NCBI GenBank assembly: GCA_042088665.1
Contig: JBELMB010000018.1
Coordinates: 1 to 48,468, forward strand
DNA length: 48,468 bases
Source of the DNA: JBELMB01 sp042088665
GTDB taxonomy: Bacteria; Pseudomonadota; Alphaproteobacteria; Rhodobacterales; Rhodobacteraceae
Direction: 5' to 3'
Part shown: positions 15,806 to 24,186 of the stretch, piece after piece
How the letters are laid out: the number at the start of each line of letters is the position of its first letter
How positions within the stretch are numbered: position 1 is the first letter of the stretch
Notes under the pieces: model-generated
Databases searched by the model: none
What the model saw: only the letters and a program-made list of their open reading frames with translations
Told to the model about the DNA's origin: nothing
Program-made: the position numbers and the translations under genes

Positions 15806-16653
15806 GGGTTGGTGTTGGACAGGGATGAGAAGTAGCGATCCCAACTGACATGGGCGCGCCCGGCGACCGCGGCGAAGTCGGAGGGTTGGTCCAGCGTGCC
15901 GTTGCGGATCGTGTCGTAGATACTGGCGATGATCGGCCCCAGATCCGGGCCAAGCGCGGCGATGCGGTCTTCGAGATAGGCCTCCGGGGTCATGGGCCTG
16001 TAGGTCAGCCGGACACCCGCGGCGACGCCAAGGTGGTGGGCCAGATCTGTCTGCGTCATTGGGGGGCCGTGCAGATTGCAGGTCTGCCCCTCGAATGCGT
16101 CCTGCGTCAGCAGCCGCGCATAGGCAAAACCCAATTCACCCCGCGTCGTATATCCACACCGGCCATCCCCCGCGCTGTTGGCGATCTCGCCCGTGGAAAC
16201 ATAGGTGTCGATGTAGTCGACATCCGGCTCGATATAGACGCCGTTGCGCCCGATGGCCCAGGCCTGTCCCCAGGATTTCAGATCCGCCTCGGTCTGCAAG
16301 AAGGAGGCCCCGACAGAGCCCTCCGGAGCGCCATCGATCCCCTGAACCGAGGTAAAGACGATCTTTGTGACCCCGGCCTTCTGCGCGGCCTCGATGACGT
16401 TGCGATGTTGGGCGACACGCAGCCCCGGGTCCTGATTGCCCGAGATCATCAGGACGCTGTCGACACCTGCCAGAGAGGTCTGCAATTGCTCGGGCGCATC
16501 GTAGTCGCCGGGCCGGATCTCGATCCCGAGGTCCGCGGCACGTTCCGGGATGCGGGCGAGGCCGACGATCTTATGACCGCCGCCCATGGCCTGCAGCGCG
16601 CGCACCGTGGCCTTGCCCAATTTCCCCGAGGCGGTTGTCACTGCGACGGTCAT
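15802..16653 (-). CDS. NmrA-like NAD(P)-binding protein (atypical SDR)
   Basis: A 283-residue atypical short-chain dehydrogenase. The N-terminal TTASGKLGKATVRAL (6-20) is the nucleotide-binding loop of the NmrA/QOR2 group, and VDSVLMISGN and KIVFTSVQGID are further Rossmann strands. Relatives are NAD(P)H:quinone oxidoreductases or redox-sensing regulators; which applies cannot be told here. The ATG at 16653 is chosen because the Rossmann strand begins at once. It lies 25 bp after the siderophore-interacting protein gene and overlaps the ferric-reductase-like gene by 4 bp. Confidence 0.8.
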   Translation of the reverse strand: MTVAVTTASGKLGKATVRALQAMGGGHKIVGLARIPERAADLGIEIRPGDYDAPEQLQTSLAGVDSVLMISGNQDPGLRVAQHRNVIEAAQKAGVTKIVFTSVQGIDGAPEGSVGASFLQTEADLKSWGQAWAIGRNGVYIEPDVDYIDTYVSTGEIANSAGDGRCGYTTRGELGFAYARLLTQDAFEGQTCNLHGPPMTQTDLAHHLGVAAGVRLTYRPMTPEAYLEDRIAALGPDLGPIIASIYDTIRNGTLDQPSDFAAVAGRAHVSWDRYFSSLSNTNP

Positions 16654-16678
16654 GGCCGGCCCCTCCAACCCGACCGCA

Positions 16679-17497
16679 TCATGCCTGCTCCGCGCGTTTG
16701 GCTTTCTGGTGCTCGTCCTCGACCAGTCCGATTTTCCAATAGCCAGAGATGTAGGTGTCCGCGCGGGGCACCTGTTTTTCGTTCGCCAGAAAGCCACGCA
16801 GCGCGCGAATGACGCCGCTCTCGCCAGCGATGCAGGTTTGCACCCGGCCCGTGGGCCAGTCCATCGACCGGACAAACTCCTCTTGCGCGGTCGAGGGCAC
16901 ATGCGGGTCGGGCTGGACCAGCCAGTGCACCTCGATCCCCTCGGGCATGTCGATGTCCTGACGATCCGCCTCCGAGGTCACTTCGAAGATCGCGATGCCT
17001 CTGGCGTCGCGCGGCATCGCTTCGAGGGCGGCGGCGGCGACCGGAATGGCAGAAGGATCCGCCGCGACGAGATACCAATCCGCGTTGAAACTCGCGACCT
17101 TGGGCGTGCTTGGCCCGGCAAACCCCAGAAAGGCGCCCGGTTTGGCCGCTATGGCCCAGCGAGAGGCGGGGCCTTCGTCGCCATGGGCGACGAAGTCGAT
17201 GCTCAGCTCTTGCCGGTCGCTGTCGAACCTGCGGACCGTATAGGTCCGCTTTGCCGGCGGCGGGCCGTTTTGCAAACGCGTGGCAAAGCTCTCTCTGGTT
17301 TCTTCCGGCTCGGGGATCATCAGCTTGCAATTGCCGCCCTCGCGCCCCTCGGGAAATCCCTGAAGTTCGGGCCCGGCAAAGACCACGCGGATCATGTTCG
17401 GCGTCAGGAAGAACGCCTCCTTGACCGTCAAAAGGCGTGGACCCGGACGACCAACTGCCTGCCGGGCGGCTTGAGCCAATTTGGAAAGTATTGCCAT
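16679..17497 (-). CDS. Siderophore-interacting protein (ViuB/SIP family flavin reductase)
   Basis: A 272-residue protein of the SIP family of FAD-dependent ferric-siderophore reductases. The FAD-binding RTYTVRRFD (84-92), the GFAGPS segment after it and the C-terminal GYWKIGLVEDEH (about 254-265) are characteristic. It normally works in the cytosol with NAD(P)H to release iron. No siderophore receptor or transporter is present nearby, so the substrate is open. A DUF2218 gene, a common SIP companion, lies further up the same array. Gaps to neighbours are 30 and 25 bp. Confidence 0.88.
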   Translation of the reverse strand: MAILSKLAQAARQAVGRPGPRLLTVKEAFFLTPNMIRVVFAGPELQGFPEGREGGNCKLMIPEPEETRESFATRLQNGPPPAKRTYTVRRFDSDRQELSIDFVAHGDEGPASRWAIAAKPGAFLGFAGPSTPKVASFNADWYLVAADPSAIPVAAAALEAMPRDARGIAIFEVTSEADRQDIDMPEGIEVHWLVQPDPHVPSTAQEEFVRSMDWPTGRVQTCIAGESGVIRALRGFLANEKQVPRADTYISGYWKIGLVEDEHQKAKRAEQA

Positions 17498-17527
17498 GTC
17501 TGGTGTCCTTTTCTTTGGGGTGAGTGT

Positions 17528-18295
17528 TCAGAACTTGCCGGAGTTGCCCCAGTTTTCGCGCGGGCTGATCTCTTCTTCGTTCATCCAGTGTTCAACGATC
17601 TTGCCACCGGCCACGCGGTACAGGTCAAAGACGGCGATGTCCTTTCCGCCTGCATGTCGCTTGCCGTAGGTCATGACGAAATCGCCCTGTCCCATCAGGT
17701 GAAACAGCATCTCGTAGAATCCGGCCTCCTCCGAGGCCAGCCAGACCGCCAGCCCGTCCAGCCCCGCGCCTATGGGTCCTGCGTGCTGAATGATCTCGGC
17801 GGAGACAAACTCCGACGCCTTGTCATGTCCGCGCTCTTGCAGGACCTGCTTTGTGTACTCCAGCACCAGCGCCTTGCTGGCCGCCGTGTCAGCGTCGAGG
17901 TCCACATCCTTGGTCCCGCCCACCATGTCCACGCCCGAGGCGGTCCGCGTCTTGTAGGGGGCGATCGTGTCCCAATGCTCAAGGATCAGGCCTTCGGGAT
18001 CGGTGTAGAACAGATCCATCGTCACCCATTGCGCCTCGCCGTCATTGAGCGACTGGTAGGCGTTGCAGAACACCCATGGACCCTCCTCGAAAAGGCGGAC
18101 AATCTCGATGTCACGCTTCGGGTTGCGGGCGACGAAGGGTTCGAAAAAGGCGAGAAACCCTTCTGCACCGTCGCCGACGCCGGTGGAATGCTGTGTGTAC
18201 CGGTGGCCGGTGTTGCGCAGGACCGCTGCGCGGGCGTTGCCCCCTGCGATCCCGTCAAGATAGATGTCGCGGACTCTGTCCAGACCTTTTCCCAT
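17528..18295 (-). CDS. Tandem NTF2-like (SnoaL-type) protein, cytosolic
   Basis: A 255-residue protein of two NTF2/SnoaL-like halves. The first half carries YTQHSTGVGDGAEGF and a closing ILEHWDTIAPY; the second carries IIQHAGPIGAGLDG and KIVEHWMNEEE. The repeated (I/Y)xQH and E-H-W elements mark the duplication. Such folds bind or isomerise small hydrophobic molecules; no specific reaction can be named. It has no signal peptide, unlike the related tandem protein at 21739-22581. The ATG at 18295 gives a normal first helix; the upstream open frame is not homologous. Confidence 0.75.
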   Translation of the reverse strand: MGKGLDRVRDIYLDGIAGGNARAAVLRNTGHRYTQHSTGVGDGAEGFLAFFEPFVARNPKRDIEIVRLFEEGPWVFCNAYQSLNDGEAQWVTMDLFYTDPEGLILEHWDTIAPYKTRTASGVDMVGGTKDVDLDADTAASKALVLEYTKQVLQERGHDKASEFVSAEIIQHAGPIGAGLDGLAVWLASEEAGFYEMLFHLMGQGDFVMTYGKRHAGGKDIAVFDLYRVAGGKIVEHWMNEEEISPRENWGNSGKF

Positions 18296-18359
18296 TGTCC
18301 TGTTTTCCCTTGGTTCTTGATTTCGAATGTCAGTTTTGGTGCGCGCGCCATTGCGCGCA

Positions 18360-19130
18360 TCAGGCGATGCCAAATCTGGCGCTGGCGGTGATGTGCGTCT
18401 CGGTGCGATTGGCCGCAAGCACGACGGCGGTTTGGTCTTCGAGTTCACGCAAGACGGAGTCATTGTCCAGATTGTAGGGACAGGTGCCGTGCGCCATGTA
18501 GTCGGGGTGGTTGGTGTAGATGTCGTTGACCAAGGCATCGGTGAAATACAGCTGCGTTGTGACAAAGGTCGTGTCGCCCTGCGAAACCTTGACGTGAATA
18601 TGGGTCACGCGCGGGTCGTACCAGCCGGGAAACACCGTTTCGAATTCAACCATGCCGCGGGCGTCCGTGATCTGGCCGCCGCGCATGAACACCTCTGAAT
18701 CCACGGGTGGGATATGCCCATCCTCGGCATTGGTGATCACGGACACCAAGGTGTCGAAGGGCGCGCGCACGGTGGCCGCGCTATAGCCCGAATAATAGCC
18801 TGCGGCGTCGCAGTGCCAGACCTCGACCATGACGCCCTCTGCGGCCATGCAATCGGGCATCGTCACGATTTCGATGGCCAGTTTCAGAGGAAGTCCCGGG
18901 CGCGCTTCGGCGATGTCCGCGCGCAAGGGCGATTTGATGTAGTAGGGGCCCGCCGTCATCTCGGGCGTCAGGATGCAGACATCTGCCCCTGCCTGCGGCG
19001 CGGTCCTGGCCACCACACCGCTGGACAGGCTGGTCAGCGCGGCGCGCGCCAGCCCGTTGCGGTTGAGGTACCCCAGCCCCAACAGGCCGACAAGGCCGAC
19101 GCCCAGTCCGAAAAAGCCGCGCCGTTTCAT
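18360..19130 (-). CDS. Exported intradiol ring-cleavage dioxygenase-like protein
   Basis: A 256-residue protein with an N-terminal hydrophobic signal or anchor (MKRRGFFGLGVGLVGLLG). The rest is an intradiol dioxygenase-like beta barrel. VEVWHCDAAGYYSGY places a likely iron-ligand Tyr at 112/113. FPGWYDPRVTHIHVKV gives Tyr171, His177 and His179, so all four expected Fe(III) ligands have candidates. Export is unusual for catechol-degrading enzymes and suggests extracytoplasmic aromatic or quinone chemistry, or a non-catabolic use of the fold. No other aromatic-degradation genes are seen. The start overlaps the stop of the 130-residue membrane protein gene (ATGA). Confidence 0.82.
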   Translation of the reverse strand: MKRRGFFGLGVGLVGLLGLGYLNRNGLARAALTSLSSGVVARTAPQAGADVCILTPEMTAGPYYIKSPLRADIAEARPGLPLKLAIEIVTMPDCMAAEGVMVEVWHCDAAGYYSGYSAATVRAPFDTLVSVITNAEDGHIPPVDSEVFMRGGQITDARGMVEFETVFPGWYDPRVTHIHVKVSQGDTTFVTTQLYFTDALVNDIYTNHPDYMAHGTCPYNLDNDSVLRELEDQTAVVLAANRTETHITASARFGIA

Positions 19131-19519
19131 GCCTCCGGATCCTTGCGCCAGACGAGGAAAATCGCGACCGCAGCGATCACGGCAAAGACGAGGCCAGCGA
19201 TTGCGGCTTCTGCCGGGCCACCCATCAGGCCCATGAAGACCGCGTCGTGACCGTTCATGAACATCATGGCAAAGCCACCGATCATCACAAGATGCCGTTG
19301 CCCGACCACGGCACCCATCAGCGCAATCAGAATGAGGGTCAGCTGCCGTCCGAGAAACGCGCCTGCCGTGCCGCCCAGCGACAGCGCCGGACCGGTCAGA
19401 GATGCAAGACCGGGGTTGGACGCCGGATCAGGGTAGGCGGGCAGCGTAAAGGCCGCCATGACGAGCGCCAGAACACCGATCAGGATGCGCGGCAGGAGGT
19501 AGGTCTTGTGGAATGTCAT
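19127..19519 (-). CDS. Small integral membrane protein of unknown function
   Basis: A 130-residue protein with about four hydrophobic segments, at roughly 8-26, 47-65, 70-88 and 100-122, and a short charged tail. I recognise no family. The ATG at 19519 directly precedes the first membrane segment. It is coupled by a 4-bp overlap to the dioxygenase-like gene, so the two products may act together at the membrane. Confidence 0.65.
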   Translation of the reverse strand: MTFHKTYLLPRILIGVLALVMAAFTLPAYPDPASNPGLASLTGPALSLGGTAGAFLGRQLTLILIALMGAVVGQRHLVMIGGFAMMFMNGHDAVFMGLMGGPAEAAIAGLVFAVIAAVAIFLVWRKDPEA

Positions 19520-19608
19520 CTGGGGAACTTTCTGGCAGGGCAAGGAAATGCGCGAAGGGGGCAGCCACCGGTTGCGCGGATGCACATCCGGCGGCCTGTC
19601 TGACGGGT

Positions 19609-20175
19609 TCAGAAATCGACGGTCAGCGACCCGCCGTTCTCGGTGATCTTGGTCAGATCCGTGCCTTCGCCGATGGTGACGAGGATGCCGCCTTTCTCAA
19701 AGGTGAACTCCGTCGCCATGCCGTCGACGAATGCCCCGGCGGTGGTGATGGTGGTGCCCGCCTCGACAACCTCGACCGTGGCCTTGAAGTTCTCGTCGGT
19801 CTTGTCCGACAGGCTGGCCGAGGTGATTTCGTGGTCGAAGGCGTAGTAGTAACGGTCGAAGGTCGTGTCGTCATAAAGCGTGATCTGGAGCTTTTCGAGC
19901 TCGGCAATCAGCGTCATCGTCAGGCTGTCGCCGGTGAAATCGACATCATAGACGGCGAAGGCAAACATCGGCAGTTCAACCGCATCGCTGATCGCAACAG
20001 GTCCCTTGGCATCGACGGTCATCGCGTTGCCGCCGGTGGCCTGACCGTTCTGGAACAGGTTGACAGCCTGGCTGACATTCGTGGCCATTTCGGCAGTGGC
20101 GGGCATGGCCACGACCGAGGTGAGCAATGCGCTGGCCGCAACCGCGTTCAACGTGCGTTTTCCAAAGAATTTCAT
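19609..20175 (-). CDS. Secreted protein of unknown function
   Basis: A 188-residue protein with a clear Sec signal peptide (MKFFGKRTLNAVAASALL, cut near MPATA-E). The mature part is acidic and rich in Thr, Asp and aromatic beta-strand patterns, without cysteine. I recognise no family. It sits between the MBL-fold and the membrane-protein genes of the array, with gaps of 82 and 89 bp. A ribosome-like AAAGGAACGACC precedes the ATG. Confidence 0.65.
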   Translation of the reverse strand: MKFFGKRTLNAVAASALLTSVVAMPATAEMATNVSQAVNLFQNGQATGGNAMTVDAKGPVAISDAVELPMFAFAVYDVDFTGDSLTMTLIAELEKLQITLYDDTTFDRYYYAFDHEITSASLSDKTDENFKATVEVVEAGTTITTAGAFVDGMATEFTFEKGGILVTIGEGTDLTKITENGGSLTVDF

Positions 20176-20257
20176 GGTCGTTCCTTTAATCGTTACAGGG
20201 GACGGGAGCGCGCAGCCCGGCCCGTAGCCGGGCTGCGCAGGAGTGTGTGATCCGGGT

Positions 20258-21139
20258 TTACTTGTCCCAGTACGCGCCGATGAGACCGAGCAGAAAGGCG
20301 CCCTGATAGCCAGGGTAGGCGGCCATCATCGCGGCCTTCACGTCGTCGGGGGTGGCGCCTGCCTCCCACGCGGCATCGAAGGTCTTGAGATAGCCGATGG
20401 CCGTGTCCAGCTCGCCACGGCTGGTGGGCAGGCCGTGACCCACAAGCAATGTGTCAAAGGCTTCGTCGTCGCGCAGACCTTCCAGCGTTGCGATCCAGTT
20501 CTTGCGATCCACGCCGGGCGCAAAATAGACGCCGTTGTAGACAAGGTCCTGAACCACGGCGACTTTCTGCTCTGGCAGGACCGTGACGATCGCCTTGGGG
20601 GCTTCGGCATTGTCATAGGACCGGAACTCGACCGCCACGCCGCCGATCTCTGTCATGCCGAGGGCAAGATCGTCCCCGTTCAGAAGCGAGGTCGGCTCCG
20701 GGAAGTCGCCACCCGTGGCTTCGGCGCGCAGGCCTTCGCGGATTTCGGGCAGGGTCTGGAAGGCCACATCGGCGAGGGTGGACACGCCGCCCCAATGGTC
20801 GGGATGTTCATGGCTGACATAGGCCGTGTGCACGGGCTTGCCGGTGGCGGCGATCAGCGCCGCGACTTCGGCGGCGGTGGGCGGCAGCATCGTGGCATCC
20901 ACAAGCAGCAACTGGTCGCCCAGCTCGATCACATGGGAGGTCACATTCACCGCCTGCGCCGGCGAGACGTAGGTGTGAAAGGTGACGCCGCTTTTCGCAA
21001 AGGAAAAGGCGGTGCCTGCGGGCATGGCGCCCTGGGCCGCGGCGGGTGTTGGTGTCAGGCCGCCACGGATCAGCGCGACGGCGCCCGCGGTCAGGGCGGC
21101 GCCTTGCAGCAAGGCGCGACGGTTCAGCAAAGAGGTCAT
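20258..21139 (-). CDS. Exported MBL-fold metallo-hydrolase
   Basis: A 293-residue metallo-beta-lactamase-fold protein. NRRALLQGAALTAGAVALI at the N terminus resembles a Tat signal, and a PAAAQ-A cut follows. The metal motif is HEHPDHWGG (H110, H112, D114, H115), with later ligand candidates in VVQDLVYNG and LVGHGLPTSRG. The fold covers esterases, sulfatases, thiol hydrolases and others; the substrate is not evident. The ATG at 21139 follows AGGAGAGATCG, a good ribosome site. Tat export would fit metal loading in the cytoplasm. Confidence 0.82.
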   Translation of the reverse strand: MTSLLNRRALLQGAALTAGAVALIRGGLTPTPAAAQGAMPAGTAFSFAKSGVTFHTYVSPAQAVNVTSHVIELGDQLLLVDATMLPPTAAEVAALIAATGKPVHTAYVSHEHPDHWGGVSTLADVAFQTLPEIREGLRAEATGGDFPEPTSLLNGDDLALGMTEIGGVAVEFRSYDNAEAPKAIVTVLPEQKVAVVQDLVYNGVYFAPGVDRKNWIATLEGLRDDEAFDTLLVGHGLPTSRGELDTAIGYLKTFDAAWEAGATPDDVKAAMMAAYPGYQGAFLLGLIGAYWDK

Positions 21140-21189
21140 CGATCTCTCCTGTTGGGAAGTTGGTAGGAAATTGTAGGGAAGGGAGGGGT

Positions 21190-21684
21190 TTAGCCGCCGT
21201 GATAGGCCTTGCTCAGGGCAAAGCTGTCTTCGAACCAGTGCCAGAGCACGATCTGGCCATCGCGGACCTTGGCGCGCAGCGCAAAGCTGAACTCGCCGAT
21301 TTCCAGACCTGAGTGTGGTGTGATCCCGTTCATCACGCCGAAAACGGCCACGGTGTCGCCCGAGGCAAAGGCGTCGGTGTTTTCCCACTTGGTGGTCTGA
21401 AGGCCCGCGCCGAACACGCCCAGAAAGTCAAAGATCGCCTCTTTGCCCTGGATCCCGCCGTGGATCCACGGGATGGTCTTGTCGCCTTCGTTGCGCCAGA
21501 CCATGTCGTCTGCCATCAAAGGTGACATGGCGTCCGGGCCTTCGCCCATGGCGGCCATAAAGGCCATGACGGTGTCAAATGACTCTTGCGAAGTGTCGTC
21601 CATTGTTTGTGCTCCTGCGTGTTGGCCGAGAATGACTGCGAGCGTGCCCGCCAGCGTCGTTTTCAAAAGGGTTCTGCGTTGCAT
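21190..21684 (-). CDS. Exported single-domain NTF2-like (SnoaL) protein
   Basis: A 164-residue protein. MQRRTLLKTTLAGTLAVILG with a QHAGAQ cut site resembles a Tat or Sec signal. The mature domain has the NTF2/SnoaL layout, with IHGGIQGKEAIFDFLG in the middle and GQIVLWHWFEDSFAL at the end. The function is unknown. The ATG at 21684 puts the twin arginine at residues 3-4. It is one of three NTF2-fold genes in this array and lies 54 bp after a tandem version. Confidence 0.72.
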   Translation of the reverse strand: MQRRTLLKTTLAGTLAVILGQHAGAQTMDDTSQESFDTVMAFMAAMGEGPDAMSPLMADDMVWRNEGDKTIPWIHGGIQGKEAIFDFLGVFGAGLQTTKWENTDAFASGDTVAVFGVMNGITPHSGLEIGEFSFALRAKVRDGQIVLWHWFEDSFALSKAYHGG

Positions 21685-21738
21685 GGTTGGTCCTCCGATT
21701 GCCCGCGCCCGGAATGAGCGCCAAGGCATTGGCTTGTT

Positions 21739-22581
21739 TCAGAATTTTCCGGATGCGTTTTGCGGGGCATCGCTGCCCGGCATGGGGGCGATGACATCCC
21801 AGTGTTCGACGATCAGACCGTCTTCGAGGCGAAACAGGTCGTAGAACGCCTGCGGCTCCTCGCCGAAGGTGCCCTCGGACATGGTCAGGACAAAATTGCC
21901 TTCGCCGATCACGTGATGGAGCGTCGTATACGCCATCGAGATGCCCTGCTCGGCCATCTGCGCCATGAACGCGCCAAAGCCGCTGAGCCCGTCGGCCACC
22001 ATGGGGTTGTGCTGAATGTAGGTGACCGGGCTGATGTACTCGGTGATGTCCACCTCTTCGTGGTTGATCATCGACCGGGTGATGAAGGCCTCGACCTTGG
22101 CCTTGTTGGCGGCGGTCATCTCCAGATCGGTGATCTCGGTCGCGCCATCGGTCTGTGTGTGACCCGAAGGGTTGGGCGCGGCCTCGGGGATCAGGTTGTC
22201 CCAATGTTCGGCGATCTTGCCGTCTTCGACCCGGAAGACGTCAAACCCGATCGTCGCGGTCGGGCCGAAGCCTTCGTAGCGGGCATGCACGGCGACCATG
22301 TCGTCATCCGCAATGACGCGCAGGTAGTCCGCCTTGAACCCATCGGTTCCGGCCAGAAATCCGACGACGCCTTTCTGGCCGTCGATCCCGTCGGCAAACA
22401 TGGGATTGTGCTGGATGTAATCCTTGGCAAAGTAGTCATCGACGGCGTCGACATTGCCCGCCAGCAGCGTGTTTTGCAGCGCTTCGAGCACAAACGCCTT
22501 GTTGGTGGCGCTGTCGGCAAGCGCGAGTGTCGGGAGCAGCGCGGTGATCATTCCCGCGGCAAGGGATGTCTTGAGCAGCAT
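21739..22581 (-). CDS. Exported tandem NTF2-like (SnoaL-type) protein
   Basis: A 280-residue protein with a Sec signal (MLLKTSLAAGMITALLPTLALA-D). Two NTF2/SnoaL-like domains follow. YIQHNPMFADGIDG and YIQHNPMVADGLSG start the two halves, and KIAEHWDNLIPE and LIVEHWDVIAPM end them. The close match between halves shows internal duplication, and the same elements occur in the cytosolic protein at 17528-18295. Some relatives act on lactone or polyketide-type substrates; none is implied here. It starts 1 bp after the DUF2218 gene. Confidence 0.78.
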   Translation of the reverse strand: MLLKTSLAAGMITALLPTLALADSATNKAFVLEALQNTLLAGNVDAVDDYFAKDYIQHNPMFADGIDGQKGVVGFLAGTDGFKADYLRVIADDDMVAVHARYEGFGPTATIGFDVFRVEDGKIAEHWDNLIPEAAPNPSGHTQTDGATEITDLEMTAANKAKVEAFITRSMINHEEVDITEYISPVTYIQHNPMVADGLSGFGAFMAQMAEQGISMAYTTLHHVIGEGNFVLTMSEGTFGEEPQAFYDLFRLEDGLIVEHWDVIAPMPGSDAPQNASGKF

Positions 22582-22582
22582 G

Positions 22583-22909
22583 TCAGTTTCCTTGGTTTTC
22601 TGGGGTTTCTGGGATGTCCTGGGGCGCGGCGCCTTGGCGCCACTCCAGTCTGGGGTTTTCGCGAAAGGCGTAGCGTTCGAGGTGGCGGGTCACGACATCC
22701 ATCACGTCGTCGAGTGCCTTGGCGTCCCCGGCGGACGCGATCATCTCAAGCCGCTGCGCGTCCGCGGTCATGTCACAGCGGCCAAATGAGAACTGCACCC
22801 AGCCCTGACCGGCGTCGCAATGGGTTTCGGCCTTGCGGTCAAAATGCCTGCAGATGGCTTCGAGGTAGCGGTGCGCGCCGTCAGTTTTGAATGTGGCTGA
22901 GCTTTGCAT
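22583..22909 (-). CDS. DUF2218 family protein
   Basis: A 108-residue protein matching the DUF2218 pattern: RYLEAICRHFDRK near 15-27, an acidic beta strand in the middle and VVTRHLERYAFREN near 76-89. DUF2218 proteins are often next to or fused with siderophore-interacting proteins, and one is encoded in this same array. The biochemical role is not known. The ATG at 22909 has GGAG eight bases upstream; a TTG at 22924 is a weaker alternative start. It follows a 157-bp gap holding a possible internal promoter. Confidence 0.8.
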   Translation of the reverse strand: MQSSATFKTDGAHRYLEAICRHFDRKAETHCDAGQGWVQFSFGRCDMTADAQRLEMIASAGDAKALDDVMDVVTRHLERYAFRENPRLEWRQGAAPQDIPETPENQGN

Positions 22910-22988
22910 TCGGGGTGTCTCCAAGGGCTTGAGGAGAACCTAGTGAGAGCGGATTGAACTGCCTATTGTGTCATTTCAGACTTTATAA

Positions 22989-23003
22989 TTCCGCCAACCG
23001 GAA
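22989..23003. promoter_or_regulatory. Operator-like palindrome in the internal gap of the array
   Basis: TTCCG-N5-CGGAA is a perfect inverted repeat beside an AT-rich TTTATAATT (22983-22990). It lies in the only large gap (157 bp) of the leftward array, upstream of the DUF2218 gene. This suggests a regulated internal promoter. The binding protein is unknown; the divergent LysR protein is one candidate. Confidence 0.4.
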
Positions 23004-23066
23004 CAATCGCAGAGGGGACATGTGGAGCGTGTTGCAGGGCGTTTTTCGGGAGGTTTTTCTGGGGCG

Positions 23067-24170
23067 CTATTGCGCGAACGGGACGGTGAGGGTGACATGG
23101 TCGATGTCATTCACGACGCTCTCGACGGCATGATCGAGCAAGTCCCTGAAATTGTTGCCTGCCACGTCCTCAAGGCGCCCATCCACCACCAGTTGAACGG
23201 CTGCGCCATGCCATGGGTGCACGGGGTGAAAGCGCCAGCGTTTCTCGTGGTTGTCGATGGTCACCTCGCCCGGAACACTCTGTCCATCCATGTCGCGCAG
23301 GCGGATGGCTGTCTGCGCCAGTTGATGGTCGAACGGTCGGTCAAAGGTGATCGTCAGCGGGGCCATCGATGCGGCGGGCGGCGGTGCAATCCGCCACTGG
23401 TCCGGATGGGGCAGGGTCCTGAGAGGGGCCGATACGGCAAAGGGTTTTTCAAACCGTCTGGTGCGCCCCGTCGCACGCGCGTCCGACCATCCGGCCTCGA
23501 CGACAATCGCATGGCGCGCGCCTGCCTCCAATGCAGGCCCCAGCGTCCGGTTCTGGGCCACGCCGCGCTTGATGCGTCCGGGATCCATGAGCAGCGTCAG
23601 GCGCGTGCGGTCTTCGTTCCACAACTCCTGGGTGAAGGACATGAAAGCATCGGGATCGTTCGTGCCACGCGCGTCGACCAGCCGGATGAAATCCGCGGCC
23701 ACATGGGGGGCCATGGGTCTGGAGAAGTGAATGTAGAACCTGAGCGTGTTCTCGGGGATCTCTGGCCCGCTGGGGTAAAGCGCCACGATCTCCGGAGGGG
23801 GGAGGCCCGCCTCCGGGCCAAGTGTGAATTCCGTTCGGACCGGGCCCTGCGCCGATGCGTGGGACAAGACCGTGTAGCTCTGGCCCTCGTCAAAGCTGAA
23901 GACCGGGCTGAAGGTGATGGTCCGGTCGTCCACCCGGTAGGTGCCTGCGATCGGTGTTCGCCCCGTGCAACAGTCACGGGGAGCACCGACAAAGACCTGC
24001 AAGGCCTCTGCCGGGGCGCGGCCTTGCAGACCATGCTCAAGAACGATCTTGACCGGACCGCCGGATCGGGGGGGCAGGATCAATCCGCCTTCATTGGCGA
24101 AAGCGGCCCCCCCGCCCCATCCCGAGAGACAGGCCGCGAGAACAACGGATTTGGCGAGGGCCTGTCTCAT
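23067..24170 (-). CDS. Secreted protein of unknown function with Ig-like strand repeats
   Basis: A 367-residue protein with a Sec signal (MRQALAKSVVLAACLSGWGGG, cut near AFA-N). Several segments read like bacterial Ig-like domains: VALYPSGPEIPENTLRFYIH near 130-150 and APLTITFDRPFDHQLAQTAI near 270-290. Two adjacent cysteines (CCTG) lie near residue 67. I do not recognise a named family. It starts 16 bp after the first gene of the array, so the two are surely co-transcribed. Confidence 0.65.
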   Translation of the reverse strand: MRQALAKSVVLAACLSGWGGGAAFANEGGLILPPRSGGPVKIVLEHGLQGRAPAEALQVFVGAPRDCCTGRTPIAGTYRVDDRTITFSPVFSFDEGQSYTVLSHASAQGPVRTEFTLGPEAGLPPPEIVALYPSGPEIPENTLRFYIHFSRPMAPHVAADFIRLVDARGTNDPDAFMSFTQELWNEDRTRLTLLMDPGRIKRGVAQNRTLGPALEAGARHAIVVEAGWSDARATGRTRRFEKPFAVSAPLRTLPHPDQWRIAPPPAASMAPLTITFDRPFDHQLAQTAIRLRDMDGQSVPGEVTIDNHEKRWRFHPVHPWHGAAVQLVVDGRLEDVAGNNFRDLLDHAVESVVNDIDHVTLTVPFAQ

Positions 24171-24186
24171 GTCTGCCTCCTTTGGC

